DNA of 38,342 bases from Nemertoderma westbladi (Eukaryota; Xenacoelomorpha; Nemertodermatida; Nemertodermatidae), in assembly GCA_032718475.1 (NCBI GenBank), contig JAUCBJ010007199.1, forward strand, positions 1 through 38,342, read 5' to 3'. Position 1 is the first letter of the stretch. Each line of letters begins with the position of its first letter. A program made the position numbers and the translations under genes. Shown in pieces: positions 1 through 10,035 of the stretch. The notes under the pieces are model-generated. The model was not told the DNA's origin. It searched no databases and worked only from the letters and a program-made list of their open reading frames with translations.

Positions 1-506
1 ATGCTGCTTCTAGTGTTGGTCTTTTTATTAACTCCAGAAAGACCAAAATTTTGACAGTTAACTTTGAAAGTTCTCAACAAGTCTCTGATCGGGTGAGCAT
101 AAGCTCAAAGGATGGTATGCTTGAGCATGTGAACGACTTCTGTTACCTGGGATCATGGATCCGGAAGTCAGGTGAGGACCTTCGAATACGTAAGGAAAAG
201 GCATGGAAAGCCTTGAATAGGCTTTCCAGGATTTGGAAGTCACCGAGAATTAATCGGAAACCTAAGGTCTGATTATTTAGAGCAGCAGTAGTTCCAGTAC
301 TCCTCTATGGGAGTCCATGCTGGGCTCTAACTGCTGAGGACACCAAATCTCTGGATGGCATATTCACAAGAATGCTACGCCGGGTTCATTGTGTCAAGTA
401 CAATGCACACATCTCCAACCAGACACTATATAACATTGGAGGTGTCTCATTGGTTCCCCCAAGCTTGACACTAGAACAAAATCGCCTCCGCTTTGCAGGA
501 CATTAC
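1..506 (+). mobile_element. LINE fragment A (C-terminal reverse-transcriptase region)
   Basis: Translation carries the post-catalytic region of a non-LTR retrotransposon polyprotein, with stretches such as DFCYLGSWIRKSGEDLRIRK and later LLYGSPCWALTAEDTKSL. The frame is interrupted by a stop near 270. The fragment matches copies at 1699-2330 (+) and 15384-15790 (-) base for base over long stretches. It stops at 506 inside the part encoding RLRFAGH, where the other copies continue, so both its 5' and 3' ends are missing. The clade (RTE- or CR1-like) cannot be settled by eye. The last LINE bases run straight into the glycosyltransferase homology. Confidence 0.85.
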
Positions 507-1236
507 AAATCCAAAGCGAATCAATGGAACTAATATGGTTACAATTTTTACACTGGGTTACATAAATACCGAATCTCAAAAAGGAATTGAAATAGAGAGC
601 AACACCTATGGAGATAAAGTGCAGGCTAATTTTACTGACAGCTTTCGTAATTTAACTCTAAAACTTGTGATGACGTGGGTTTGGTCTGAACGATATTGTG
701 AGAAAGCAAGATTCGTTATTGTTGGGGATCAAGATATGTTTGTAAATCCTTTCTATTTAGTCGAGTTTATAGGAAAGAATAAAAACCGAACTGGTTTCTA
801 CGGAGGCCATACAAATTATAATTCTCCAGTATATCGATCCATCGATAAAAACATGTTGAGGTACCAAGTAAATGTTGAGGATTATCCACAAAAGTTCTAC
901 CCTCCCTATAACTCTGGAGGATTCTACTTGCTTTCTAAAGACGTTGTATCTCATTTATTAGCACAAGTTCCCTCACAAATCATAATTCCTGTAGAGGATG
1001 CTTTTGCTGGAATCCTTGCTTTTAGCATTGGCATAAAGCCTGTGAATTTGCCATCCATACAAGTTGCTGTTGTCGATGAGGACAATAAGTTCATCAAGTG
1101 CGATTGGTTACAGCTTATAGCTAGGCATGGTTTCAGTCCCGATAAAACTCGTGCTTTTTGGAAAATGTTAGTTGAAATCTATCAGTTTCACAGTAACCAT
1201 CAAGTTACCATTAGAAATCATCAAGAATGTAACTAA
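507..1236 (+). CDS. Beta-1,3-galactosyltransferase-like (GT31) C-terminal part, 5' incomplete
   Basis: Members of this family are Golgi type II membrane enzymes that transfer galactose or GlcNAc from UDP-sugars to glycoproteins or glycolipids. Visible in order: the FTLG strand; TYGDKVQANFTDSFRNLTLK, matching the family's YGD..Q.DF.DSY.NLTLK block; a Cys before ARFVIVGDQDMFVN, where DQD takes the place of the usual DDD metal-binding DxD; YPPYNSGGFYLLSKDVV; and PVEDAFAG, equivalent to the EDV.VG catalytic-site block. The C-terminal H....D.....W segment fits before the stop at 1234-1236. N-glycosylation sequons occur at NFT, NLT and NRT. The cytoplasmic tail, membrane anchor and the AIR.TWG block are absent, because the LINE lies immediately upstream. 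The first in-frame ATG is at 535. The piece is either a last exon entered through a splice acceptor or a truncated pseudogene; the frame is otherwise intact. Confidence 0.8.
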
Positions 1237-1539
1237 TGAGAAATTTGTTAGATGAGGAAATTTTATAGGAAGAATACCATTGCGATCTTTGGATATAATA
1301 TAATCATAATATATTATAATATTAATTAACAAAACATATAATATTAATTATTTTTTCATTTAAAAAACCATATTATTATTCTAATATATATCATAATATT
1401 TAGCAATGAAATAGTAAACTTAAATTGACAAAGACTACCTGTTTGTTTATTGTACATTTTCCATATTAGTACATATCAAATTATATATATTATACATGCA
1501 TGACACTATTAATATACGTACATGACTTTATTATATAAA
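1237..1539. other. AT-rich spacer after the GT31 piece
   Basis: Very AT-rich sequence with runs such as ataatatattataat. No coding potential or repeat homology to the rest of the window was seen. It probably includes the 3' UTR of the glycosyltransferase piece if that is expressed. Confidence 0.4.
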
Positions 1540-1662
1540 CATGACATTTTCTAGATCACCGCATCCTCAAGGCCATTGTCCTTTAAGAGGCGTCTCAAGA
1601 AAGTCAACCATGATAATTCACTCCATAAGGCCGCCAAAGCACAAGATTTTGCACAGGCTGGT
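1540..1662 (-). mobile_element. LINE 3'-region fragment, inverted
   Basis: This is the reverse complement of the LINE C-terminal part seen at 2113-2235 (+) and 7373-7500 (-), including the blocks equivalent to FLRR.LKD.GLEDA. It faces away from the plus-strand fragment that begins near 1699, giving a back-to-back arrangement of two pieces of one LINE family. Confidence 0.75.
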
Positions 1663-1698
1663 TTACCGCCAATGCCCTGCATGAGCACAAGTTCAATG

Positions 1699-2335
1699 AA
1701 TGGTATGCTTGAGCATATGGACGACTCCTGTTGGCATGGATCATGGATCCGGAAGTCAGGTGAGGACCTTCGAATACGTAAGAGAAAGGCATGGGAAACA
1801 TTGAATGGGCTTTCCAAGATTTGGAAGTCATATAGAATTAATCGGAAACTTAAGGTCCGATTATTTAGAGCAGCAGTAGTTCCAGTACTCCTCTATGGGA
1901 GTCCATGATGGGCTCTAACTGCTGAGGACACCAAATCTCTGGATGGCATATTCACAAGAATGCTACGCCGGGTTCACTGTGTCAAGTACAATGCACACAT
2001 CTCCAACCAGACACTATATAACATTGGAGGTGTCTCATTGGTTCCCCCAAGCTTGACACTAGAACAAAGTCGCCTCCGCTTTGCAGGACATTGCTTTCGC
2101 CGTGAGGACCAGCCAGTGCATAATCTTGTACTTTGGCAGCCTCATGGAGTGAATAAGCATGGTGGACAGCCCATGACTTTCTTGAGACGCATCTTAAAGG
2201 ACACTGGTCTTGAAGATGCGGATGATCTAGCAAATGTCATGGGTGATAGGGGATTGTGGCGGCGCAATTTTGTCGACAAGCCGGCACAGCATTCTTACAA
2301 ATGCAGCTGCAATGCAGCATGCCGATACTAGTAGT
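1699..2335 (+). mobile_element. LINE fragment B, reaching the LINE 3' end
   Basis: Encodes the same C-terminal reverse-transcriptase region as fragment A and continues through RLRFAGHCFRREDQPVHNLV to GDRGLWRRNF and the family 3' end near tgcagcatgccgatactagtagtag. An in-frame stop near 1908 breaks it. A short tag-repeat tail closes it, as in the minus-strand copy at 7246. It lacks the catalytic YxDD region, so it is 5'-truncated and dead. Confidence 0.85.
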
Positions 2336-2420
2336 AGCCGGCAACCGATCAGATATGTCCAGCTGTCTATGCATTCCAGAGCATGTTGTGTATTCAATGC
2401 ATGGTGACGGTGGTGTTTGT

Positions 2421-2735
2421 GGGGCGAACCACTAAGTGAGCGAAGCCTTAGCATATGGGTGCCATTGGCGAGTTGTCTGTCGTCGTCGTCTGTTGTCGTA
2501 AATCACAACAGATAATAACTCGGTTATTCCTTGATGAAATTAAACAAAACTTGGTATGTATGTAGTCCGTCAAAAGTTTAGAAGGAATCTGAAGTTTCGT
2601 CAAAAACGAACGAACGCAACGAGGCACAAGATGAGGACGAGTATTTTGTTGAAGACTTCTGAATAACGGCAGACAACTCGTTAATGGAACCCATATGCTA
2701 AAGGCTTTGCTCACTTCGTGCTGCTCGAAGACCCC
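2421..2735. mobile_element. MITE-like inverted-repeat element
   Basis: Two arms of about 48 bp, at 2436-2483 and 2666-2714, are imperfect reverse complements sharing gcatatgggt and cgagttgtctg. Weaker similarity continues outward to ggggc/accccc-type ends. The interior holds no transposase frame. The structure fits a small non-autonomous DNA transposon; no clear target duplication was resolved. Confidence 0.65.
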
Positions 2736-2835
2736 ACGAACGTGTATGAATTCCAATATGACTCAAATATTTATATGAGCTGAGAGATTAAAGCAATGCT
2801 CTGGCTCTCTTCTCTTCTCTTTATTACACATACTA

Positions 2836-2992
2836 CTACTACTACTACCAGGTCGAGCAAGTTCGGACAGTAGAAATTATATCTATTCAGGCTTCCCGTG
2901 TCCCAATGTTTGTCTCAGTTTTGTTTCTACTACAGGATCTCTTTCAGGTTAGCCTAAATATGCACATATTCCTTCGCCATATTACATCTACT
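2836..2992 (-). mobile_element. Second LINE family, 3'-end fragment
   Basis: Starts with an (act)n run followed by ccaggtcgagcaagttcgg, which matches the 3' ends at 19934 and 24163. The rest is diverged and contains no frame worth translating. The family is distinct from the LINE at 1-506 but shares an (agt)n tail when read on the minus strand. Confidence 0.65.
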
Positions 2993-3116
2993 ACAGGAGA
3001 TAGTAAGTTAAGTAGTATTAATATATTTGTCTATTATGGCAAACCTCTTAGCTAACAAAACGCTGAAACCCAAGAATAGCCTCTACTATTATTGTATATA
3101 TGATTTCTATATACCA

Positions 3117-3420
3117 TGTACTGGAATATAGTGTCTTTATTCAGGTACCACCACCCCAATTTCTATACAAATCTTAATAGATTGCATGGAATTTGAAACA
3201 GAGATAGTTTCACCACCCACATCCTCAGTGGGTGAGTCAGAAATTTTATTTTTGCTTTCATTTTATAGCTACAAGCGTTTGGAAAAGGTGTCTCCGTCGA
3301 TATACCGCAGTTATTCGTTAACCATATGGTGATGTACTGGTACAGTTAGAAACCTGGACATGTAGCCAAACGCAATTTTGTCGTAAAATAACTGAGATAT
3401 GAGCGTGCAAATGTATGAAT
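3117..3420 (+). repeat. Interspersed repeat R1, copy 1
   Basis: Shares the blocks gattgcatggaatttgaaac, agatagtttcacc, gggtgagtcaga, ctacaagcgtttgg and tgtctccgtcgatat with copies near 19495, 23965, 24520 and, inverted, 25055-25335. It has no coding potential. It is paired with an inverted partial copy at 3471-3650. Confidence 0.75.
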
Positions 3421-3470
3421 AGCGGCTACCTGCCCCTATTGCATTGTTGCCCTGCTACATATTGGATAAA

Positions 3471-3650
3471 AAGATATTCCAATGGAACTATCCAAGGGAG
3501 GTGAAACTATCTCTGTTTCAAATTTCATGCAATCTCTCACTAAGATTTGTAGCAAATTTGGCTGGGGAGGAGATGGGGGGGGGGGGGGGGGGGTGCATGG
3601 CATGGTAGATACCTGAACAACGACACTATATTCCAGAACGGTGTATACCC
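3471..3650 (-). repeat. Interspersed repeat R1, copy 2 (inverted)
   Basis: Reverse complement of the first half of R1 (gaggtgaaactatctctgtt, caaatttcatgcaatctc). It carries a 19-nt poly-G run at 3575-3593, the minus-strand counterpart of the poly-C run in the copy at 24561-24574. With copy 1 it forms an inverted pair. Confidence 0.7.
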
Positions 3651-4062
3651 AAGAACCACTCATTACTACTGATTTACCGATGCAGTAGTTTCATTCCATG
3701 TTCAATGAAACCATTACATTGTATAATATTTACACTTATTCGGGTTTAGGTCCGTGTACTACATACTAAATCAAAATTAAAAATCGACACAAAAAATATC
3801 TCCAAATATATTATACCATAAGTTGTAGACTTATGATTGATGGACATCGTCATCGGAAGCTAAACAACCAAAAATTTCAAAATCTATATAACAATCTACT
3901 TAGGTATCACTGATTGTCTTAATTAACACACGGATAACTATTATGCACCGTGAAATCTTCATAATGAGTGTTATTCCGTCGCACACATCATGGGTGACGG
4001 TGCAGAGTTGAATAGGGTGAGAAGTATGATAAATATATATAATATATAAAATTACATTAATA
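3651..4062. other. AT-rich spacer, no gene seen
   Basis: No reading frame, repeat match or RNA gene was recognised here. Confidence 0.4.
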
Positions 4063-4483
4063 GGGTTGGTGCGCGAAAAAATTGTTGGGCTAGAAACAAT
4101 AGAATAATGGGTAAACGTAACAAGGTGCCCTGAATAGAGTGGAAGGTTTTTTTTTTGTAAAAACTAGTGTTAAGGGTCGAAATGGCCGGGTTTGTAAGCA
4201 TAAGAAGCCAATTTTGAAAATCGGTTGTGATTGGCTGCTACAGTTTTGACGTCATTACGCAGTGCTCTGATAATTTCTTATATTGTTTTCTATGGGGGTG
4301 ATTTTAGATCCATTTAAATTCACATTAAATCTCAATCATTTCACACGTCGCTTATATTAATTGAAAGCGGAGAGTCTTGCGCATCTTTTAACATTACAAT
4401 TTCTTAAATTCTTGATCATAAACATTGATAAATACCCCTTATTCAATTGTTTCTAGCCCACCAATTTTTTCGCGCACCAACCC
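4063..4483. mobile_element. MITE-like element with ~50-bp terminal inverted repeats
   Basis: The ends 4063-4113 and 4434-4483 are near-perfect reverse complements beginning gggttggtgcgcgaaaaaat. The shared stretch continues through ggctagaaacaat to the run gaataa.gggta. The 420-bp body encodes nothing recognisable, so it would be non-autonomous. The flanks (attaata on the left, aattatg on the right) show no unambiguous target duplication, so the superfamily is open. Confidence 0.8.
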
Positions 4484-5493
4484 AATTATGATTACCCAAA
4501 GTTTAACCACCGATAATATGTACTGTAGATATTTATTATATTATAATTTGGATGATTTATTATAAGGACAGAGTTAACTAACTATTGATTGGAGAACGAG
4601 AAAGTTCTCCATAGCAACATCCCAGGTCGCCAGGTATGGTGATTGATTACCCCACATTTATTACCGTAAAACTCACAATGAATGCTTCATATAAATGTAT
4701 AATTAAGTGTCAACAAATTCTCCATAGCTTACTACTACTACCTTAAACTCGCAATGACACATATAAATTATATATAATCGTAATAAAAGTTCCTGTACAT
4801 TCAGCTTTATTGACAATTTTTACATAAATTATTTATAAATGTCATTGGAGTGGAGACAGGTGGGAAACTTGACGCAAATCCCATATCGGCCAAGATTTCG
4901 TCGAAAGGTCCCCGTCGTGAGTTAAGGAGTACCTACCTGTTCGATGGGTTGCTTTGATATGGATTAGTGTGTTGTGTTGTGTAATGTTGTGTAATGTGTA
5001 ATGTTGTTGCCCAAAATAGGAAACAAAAGTAAAATGTAGAAATTTAAAATTTATAAAATGTAGCGCATACGGAACTTTAGCCGAAAAACAATGTTTTAGA
5101 ACAAGCATTTTTGTTCTAGAACATTTCATCAAAAAATTATATTTTAGGGATGCTGTATTTTCTAATAAATGATTTGTGTTTATAACTATTAATTAAAATA
5201 AATTATCATGGTAGCTAGTTATCTGCGTAGCTGTTATTTGAGATATTTATAGCTAGTATTTTCTTCATTAGCTAAGGCCTAGAAATAAAAAACAAAAAGT
5301 ACACCCATAAATAGGCCTATATTGCATTAATATCACCAAAGGGGTTGACGACTCGAATATTTTTTTCCAGTTTTCGTTGGTATCATGAGAAAAAGCATGT
5401 GAAAAAACCCCAGAGAGCAATTTTACTTAACAAAATATTATTGGCAGTGTTATAGAGATTTTTAAAACGTAATAACTATTTACTTGTGTGTAA
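4484..5493. other. Spacer with a fragment related to the 6602-7178 foldback
   Basis: AT-rich. Around 5095-5260 it shares ttttagaacaa..tttgttctagaacat and nearby tagctagt words with the foldback at 6602-7178, so it is probably a diverged single arm. A gtgttgtgtaatg-rich stretch lies at 4970-5005. No gene was seen. Confidence 0.4.
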
Positions 5494-5604
5494 AGTAGCA
5501 CTTTACAGTGTGATGATACGAGTGGCTTTGTTACACGAACGAACGTTAGTGAGTGAGTGAAAATAAAGCCACGAGGATCAGAACACTGTTAAGTGCTTTG
5601 CAAC
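5494..5604. repeat. Imperfect foldback of about 110 bp
   Basis: Left arm 5494-5535 (containing gcactttacagtgt and cgagtggcttt) pairs with the right arm 5558-5604 (aaagccacgagg, aacactgttaagtgc). The loop is about 22 nt. It could be a small MITE or a structured RNA; nothing else supports either. Confidence 0.5.
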
Positions 5605-6601
5605 AAGTATGTATGTAGTTTTATTCCAAAATTGTAACATTATGAAATGAATGATTTAATGTATATATATTAGAAGTGAGAGAAACTGCACAAATTAAAT
5701 TAGTTTCTATATAAATAAATGTAAAAGTGACATAAATTATGTTATAAATAAGTTAGCTTATATTTATGGTGGCGTTTGGAGCCAAGTTAATAGTTTATAG
5801 CTAATGGTTAGTAATAGCTTTCGGTGGGTAATTCAGTAGGCCTCTTGCTGTCAGTCAATTAATAATGAATACCTACTACTGTATTGTTTATGTGGTAACT
5901 ATGACGGCGTGACTTTACAGCCACGAAGTCGGGACATTATATAAATAATAATACACCAATACAATACTAAATGTACAGGCCAATTCAATGCTGTAATATC
6001 CTCTATAGTTGTAAAGAGCTAAATCACAACTCACTGTTAATACTAACGGCGTTAAGTAATGTTACTATTTTGGAATGAAATTAGCAACATCGGAAAATCA
6101 GGCCCTTTCACGTCACCCAGCGACAGTTGTTGTCAAGCGCAGTTGATTGGCTAATATAAAATATTATATTGCCGTTATTTAGATTATATAAAATAATTAA
6201 GTAAATTAGTATTTATTTGAATGGTCATGTGTTAAGAATGGATTATAGGATAGCGGTTGGAGGCAAATGATTCATATCAAGTAAATTTTCTAGAATTATA
6301 TTTATTTCGCCAAGAACTCCAACCATAATTACTTTACATTACTATATTTGCAATCTATTTAATGTATTTTATTGGATATATCGATGTCACTAATGCAGTT
6401 TCGATGTTGCTAATTTTGCGTTTTAAAATCACTCTTTTAAGGCCAGTATTATTTTTTGTAGAACAATTTCTCTCTGTGTTTTTTTTCACATGGTCTTTCA
6501 CATGAAACCAACAAAAACTGGAAAAAAAATTCCACTCATAATTTTCAGTCAGTCACTCAGTCTTTTGGCAAGTAAGTCTTTTGTCTTTGGAAAGAATACC
6601 G
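5605..6601. other. AT-rich spacer, no gene seen
   Basis: No frame with recognisable homology. A locally GC-richer stretch at 6100-6160 contains gattggctaatataaaa, which resembles a CCAAT-plus-TATA arrangement, but no gene follows it. Confidence 0.35.
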
Positions 6602-7178
6602 TATTGGCACTACTACTGTACAGTATTTGTACCCATGGCCAGGATTTTTTTGTAGTAGCTAGTTTTTGCTACTTTTTTTTTAAATTTTCTATGTCATATT
6701 AGCTATAGTTTTGTAAAAAAAATGTTTTAGAACAAATATTTGTTGTTCTAGAACATTAAAAAAAAATAAATGTATATTAGAAATTATTTGTTATGTGTAA
6801 TAAATTGTTTAATTATCTATAAACGTTAATAGCTATTAATTTTCAGGCTAGCTAGTGATTTTGCAAGTTTAGCTATCAATTAAAAAATTCAGAAATTATT
6901 TGTTATCTGTTTTTTTTTAATAATAGCTAACTTGCAAAATCACTAGAGCTAGCCTGAACATTAGTAGCTATTAATGTTTATAGATAAATAAACTAATTAT
7001 TACACATAATAACTAATTTTTAATAAATTTGTTTTTAATGTTCTAGATCAAACAATATTTGTTCTAGAACATAGCTTCTAACATGAAATAGAATAGTTTA
7101 GAATAGAAAAAAAGTAGCAAAAACTAGTTATAGTAAAAAAAATATGGTCAAGGGTACACATACTGTAGTAGTGCCTAA
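6602..7178. mobile_element. Foldback element with ~270-bp arms
   Basis: The left arm (about 6602-6895) and right arm (about 6912-7178) are reverse complements with scattered changes. Matching words include ggcactactac, gtagctagtttttgctac against gtagcaaaaactagttatag, tgttctagaacatt, ggctagct.tagtgattttgc and taatagct. The centre is a short AT-rich loop near 6900. No coding content. Confidence 0.7.
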
Positions 7179-7245
7179 CTATATATATAGTGCTCTTCTG
7201 AGCCAGTTTCAGAGCGCTTAATAAAAATATAAAATTGTAACATAA

Positions 7246-7251
7246 TAATTA

Positions 7252-7283
<32 letters not shown>

Positions 7284-7606
7284 TGATCGGCATGCTGCAT
7301 TGCAGCTGCATTTTTAAGAATGCTGTGCCGGCTTGTCGACAAAATTGCGCCGCCAGAACTCCCTATCACCCATGACATTTGCTAGATCATCCGCATCTTC
7401 AAGGCCAGTGTCCTTTAAGATGCGTCTCAAGAAAGTCATGGGCTGTCCACCATGCGTATTCACTCCATGAGGCTGCCAAAGTACAAGATTATGCACTGGC
7501 TGGTCCTCACGGCGAAAGCAATGTCCTGCAAAGCGGAGGCGATTTTGTTCTAGTGTCAAGCTTGGGGGTAGCAATGAGACACCTCCAATGTTATATAGTG
7601 TCTGGT
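7246..7606 (-). mobile_element. LINE copy C, 3' half (split by the BEL element)
   Basis: Begins with an (act)n microsatellite at 7246-7281, which is the LINE tail. It then encodes, on the minus strand, the C-terminal RT region ending GDREFWRRNF and KPAQHS. It stops at 7606 at ctggt, and the same LINE resumes at 15384. Together the two halves give the uninterrupted sequence seen at 400-440 and 1990-2030. Confidence 0.9.
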
Positions 7607-8064
7607 TGTGACGGGATCAGAGATCCCGACCGGGTAATTGTAGTACGCGTCACCGTTCTGCTTTGGGATGGTGCTAACAGCTTGGCCGAGGCCGTTGGAG
7701 AAAAACAATAAGAGTTTGGTGTTGTCTCTTGATGTTAGAAAATGATAGCACAATTAATACGGCAGAAATACAGATATAATAGATACCGGTACGATAGTGC
7801 CGATGACGGTCAATAATTGTTACCGGTCTGCACTAAACTGAATAACCAACTGATGTACCAATCCAAGAATCTGACATAATATATGATTGATACACTAAAT
7901 ATTGCTTCGCCTCCTACTCTACCTTGGCCTCCTACCCAATGGATGCTTTCCTGCTCCCTATCACGTGCTTCCCTCCCCTCTATTGGCTAATATGCTACTT
8001 GTCACCTTGGCACTCTCTGGGAGTGTTTCCCCTCTGCTGCTAGCCTCTACTAGCTGTGTTCCCT
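7607..8064 (-). repeat. BEL/Pao 3' LTR, truncated on its inner side
   Basis: Identical to 14735-15192 apart from two substitutions (g/t near 7639 and g/a near 7908). Similarity ends abruptly after tgttccct at 8064. The other LTR continues for 186 bp to its CA end, so the U3 start of this 3' LTR and the adjacent polypurine tract are missing. An 11-bp-arm hairpin (ccttggtgcaa...ttgcaccaagg) lies just beyond the break. Confidence 0.88.
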
Positions 8065-8351
8065 GGGTATGTTGTTGCTACCCCTCCTTGGTGCAATCGC
8101 GAGCTATGTTGCACCAAGGTATCTGACGTCTCCGTTCGAGACAATTGTGGACTCCTTTTCACACAATTTTTAAAAACTCCCACTCTGAACTCACTCTAAC
8201 CTCATTCTACTCTATCTCTTATGGACCCTTCTGTCCCTTACTCTCTCTCTCTCTTACTGCTCGCTCCCCATACTTGAATTGCACTCCTCTCACTTCCTCA
8301 CGCGCCAACACCTCCTCTCAGTACTTCCCTCGTACTTCTCTCATACTCCTC

Positions 8352-8549
8352 TCGGAACTTACCCCAGTCCATCGGCTTGTGGCAGACAAGCCTCATGAGC
8401 TGGCCCATCGCCACTGCTCCACAATGTCCCGTGCCCGCTCCGTGCCCCTCCCGGAACTTGCCCCAGTCCATCGGCTTGTGGCAGACAAGGCCCATGAGCT
8501 GGCCCATCCCCACTGCTCCACAATGTTCTGGGTTCTCTACCACTCCCAA
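8352..8549. repeat. Two tandem 99-bp repeats
   Basis: Both units contain cccagtccatcggcttgtgg and gagctggcccatc...cactgctccacaatg; unit starts are offset by 99 bp. They lie in the C/T-rich part of the BEL element between the truncated LTR and the last open frame. Confidence 0.8.
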
Positions 8550-8693
8550 AGTGCCAATTTTCCTTATTCTTACCCCTGTCTGTGCTATCATCCTATCTAC
8601 CTTGCTACTTATTTCTTACCCTTAAGAGCGTCTTACTACTAAATACCCTACTATTACTATGCTATGCCTACATACTCTTTACTTTCTTACTAC

Positions 8694-9080
8694 ATGGCGC
8701 TCTCGGTGCCCACAACTTCTAACTTCTATGGTACTATGTACCCTAATACTGCTATTACCTACATACTGTAATGCTACTACCTAATACCTACATACCACAC
8801 TCTCTCACTCCGTGGCGCTTTCGGTGCCCACAACCCCTCTAATACTACCTCTATGGTATACCTACATACCATACCCTCTACTCTCTTTCTACTGGCGCTT
8901 TTGGTGCCCACAACCCCTCTGCTACTACTTCTATGGTATACCTACATACCATACCCTCTACTCTCTTTCTACGTGGCGCTTTCGGTGCCCACAACCTCTA
9001 ACACTCTCGGTACTATGTACCCTGCTACTCCGGTACTATGTAGCCTGCTACTACTCTTGCGGTATGTCTATATACCACAC
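8694..9080. repeat. Minisatellite, ~80-bp units
   Basis: The motif ggcgct.tcggtgcccacaac recurs at about 8696, 8815, 8896 and 8976, followed by ctatggtatacctacatacc and taccctctactctctttcta. The central units have a period of about 80 bp. The strand is strongly pyrimidine-rich (purine-rich on the element's sense strand). It continues to about 9230 as simple ctaactt repeats. Confidence 0.75.
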
Positions 9081-9576
9081 TCCCTAATCTCTAACTTCTA
9101 ACTCTCCTCTTACTTTTACTAACTTCTACTAACTTTCTTACTTCTTACTAACTTCTACTAACTTTCTAACTACTACTTACTATCTAACTATCTACTACTA
9201 TTACTTTCTAACTTTCTACTTATTTTATTATAAATTTATTTTCCTATTAATGTATTTTTTTTATATTTATGTGTGAGAAGGGCGTCTCGCCCTCATTCCC
9301 ACCCCTCTCAGTCCAACATATTGGACGACTAAACTCTAAGGGATTCCTTGATCTTCCATCGATTCTTCCAGAAGGCACTCTCCCACTGCCCCCCTGTAGG
9401 TCCTCTTATCCTTCGCCACACTCTCCTTGCCAATTCCAACTCTCTAGGAATTGATTCTCCCTCCTCCACCACCCTAAAATCGGGTCTTTCGGTCGCCTTC
9501 TTGATTTCCTCATGGTCCCCTGGCAACAAAATGCCACCCATATGTTGTCGTCACCTGGCGGTAGAATGAAAAGAAA

Positions 9577-10035
9577 TCAAAAGAATAGATAAAACAGAAT
9601 GGATAATAGTAATCCTATCCCTTTCCACCCTGTCTTCTTATTTGACCTCCCCCTTTTCGGTATGCCTCTCAACCGGACCGGCGTCTCCTCCGGACACTTC
9701 TCCGGACATCTCGCCGTCCACTCTTCTCCTTCCACATACCGATACTTGCCGGGGACATCTTTGTTCAATCCCATCGTCTCTAAGTCTTCCGCGTCGAATC
9801 CATTCTCCTCCGCCCACTCTCTTGCTGTAGCTTCCCCTCCTAATTCATCTACCGACGGTATTTCTCTGGAACTATCCTCTATCCTTTCACCACGCTCCAC
9901 TATGCGTGGTTCCAGATCCATACCCAACTCCTGGTATCCTTCTCTGGGCCGCTTCTCGTATGGGACTTCCCCATCGCCTGCCTCTGGTTTCTCCTTTACA
10001 TCCTCAATGGTGCCTGATAGCATGCACCCTGATGT
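9577..10035 (-). CDS. BEL downstream open frame of unknown function
   Basis: This frame is continuous with the protease frame and separated from it by one TAG (10036-10038). It is acidic and Glu/Arg-rich, with a hydrophobic stretch of about a dozen residues just before its stop (GIGLLLSILFYLFF). The position is where a BEL element normally begins reverse transcriptase, but no RT motif is visible. It may be unrelated sequence joined by deletion of pol, or an accessory tail. The single stop could be a nonsense change or a readthrough site. Confidence 0.4.
   Translation of the reverse strand, partial: TSGCMLSGTIEDVKEKPEAGDGEVPYEKRPREGYQELGMDLEPRIVERGERIEDSSREIPSVDELGGEATAREWAEENGFDAEDLETMGLNKDVPGKYRYVEGEEWTARCPEKCPEETPVRLRGIPKRGRSNKKTGWKGIGLLLSILFYLFF

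Noticed and set aside
4842-5132. 96-codon minus-strand frame
   Set aside because: Low complexity from the gtgttgtgtaatg repeat; no homology.
8145-9101. Several plus-strand open frames with Leu/Pro/Tyr-rich products
   Set aside because: They come from C/T-rich tandem repeats; the apparent peptide repeats follow the DNA repeats and have no homology.
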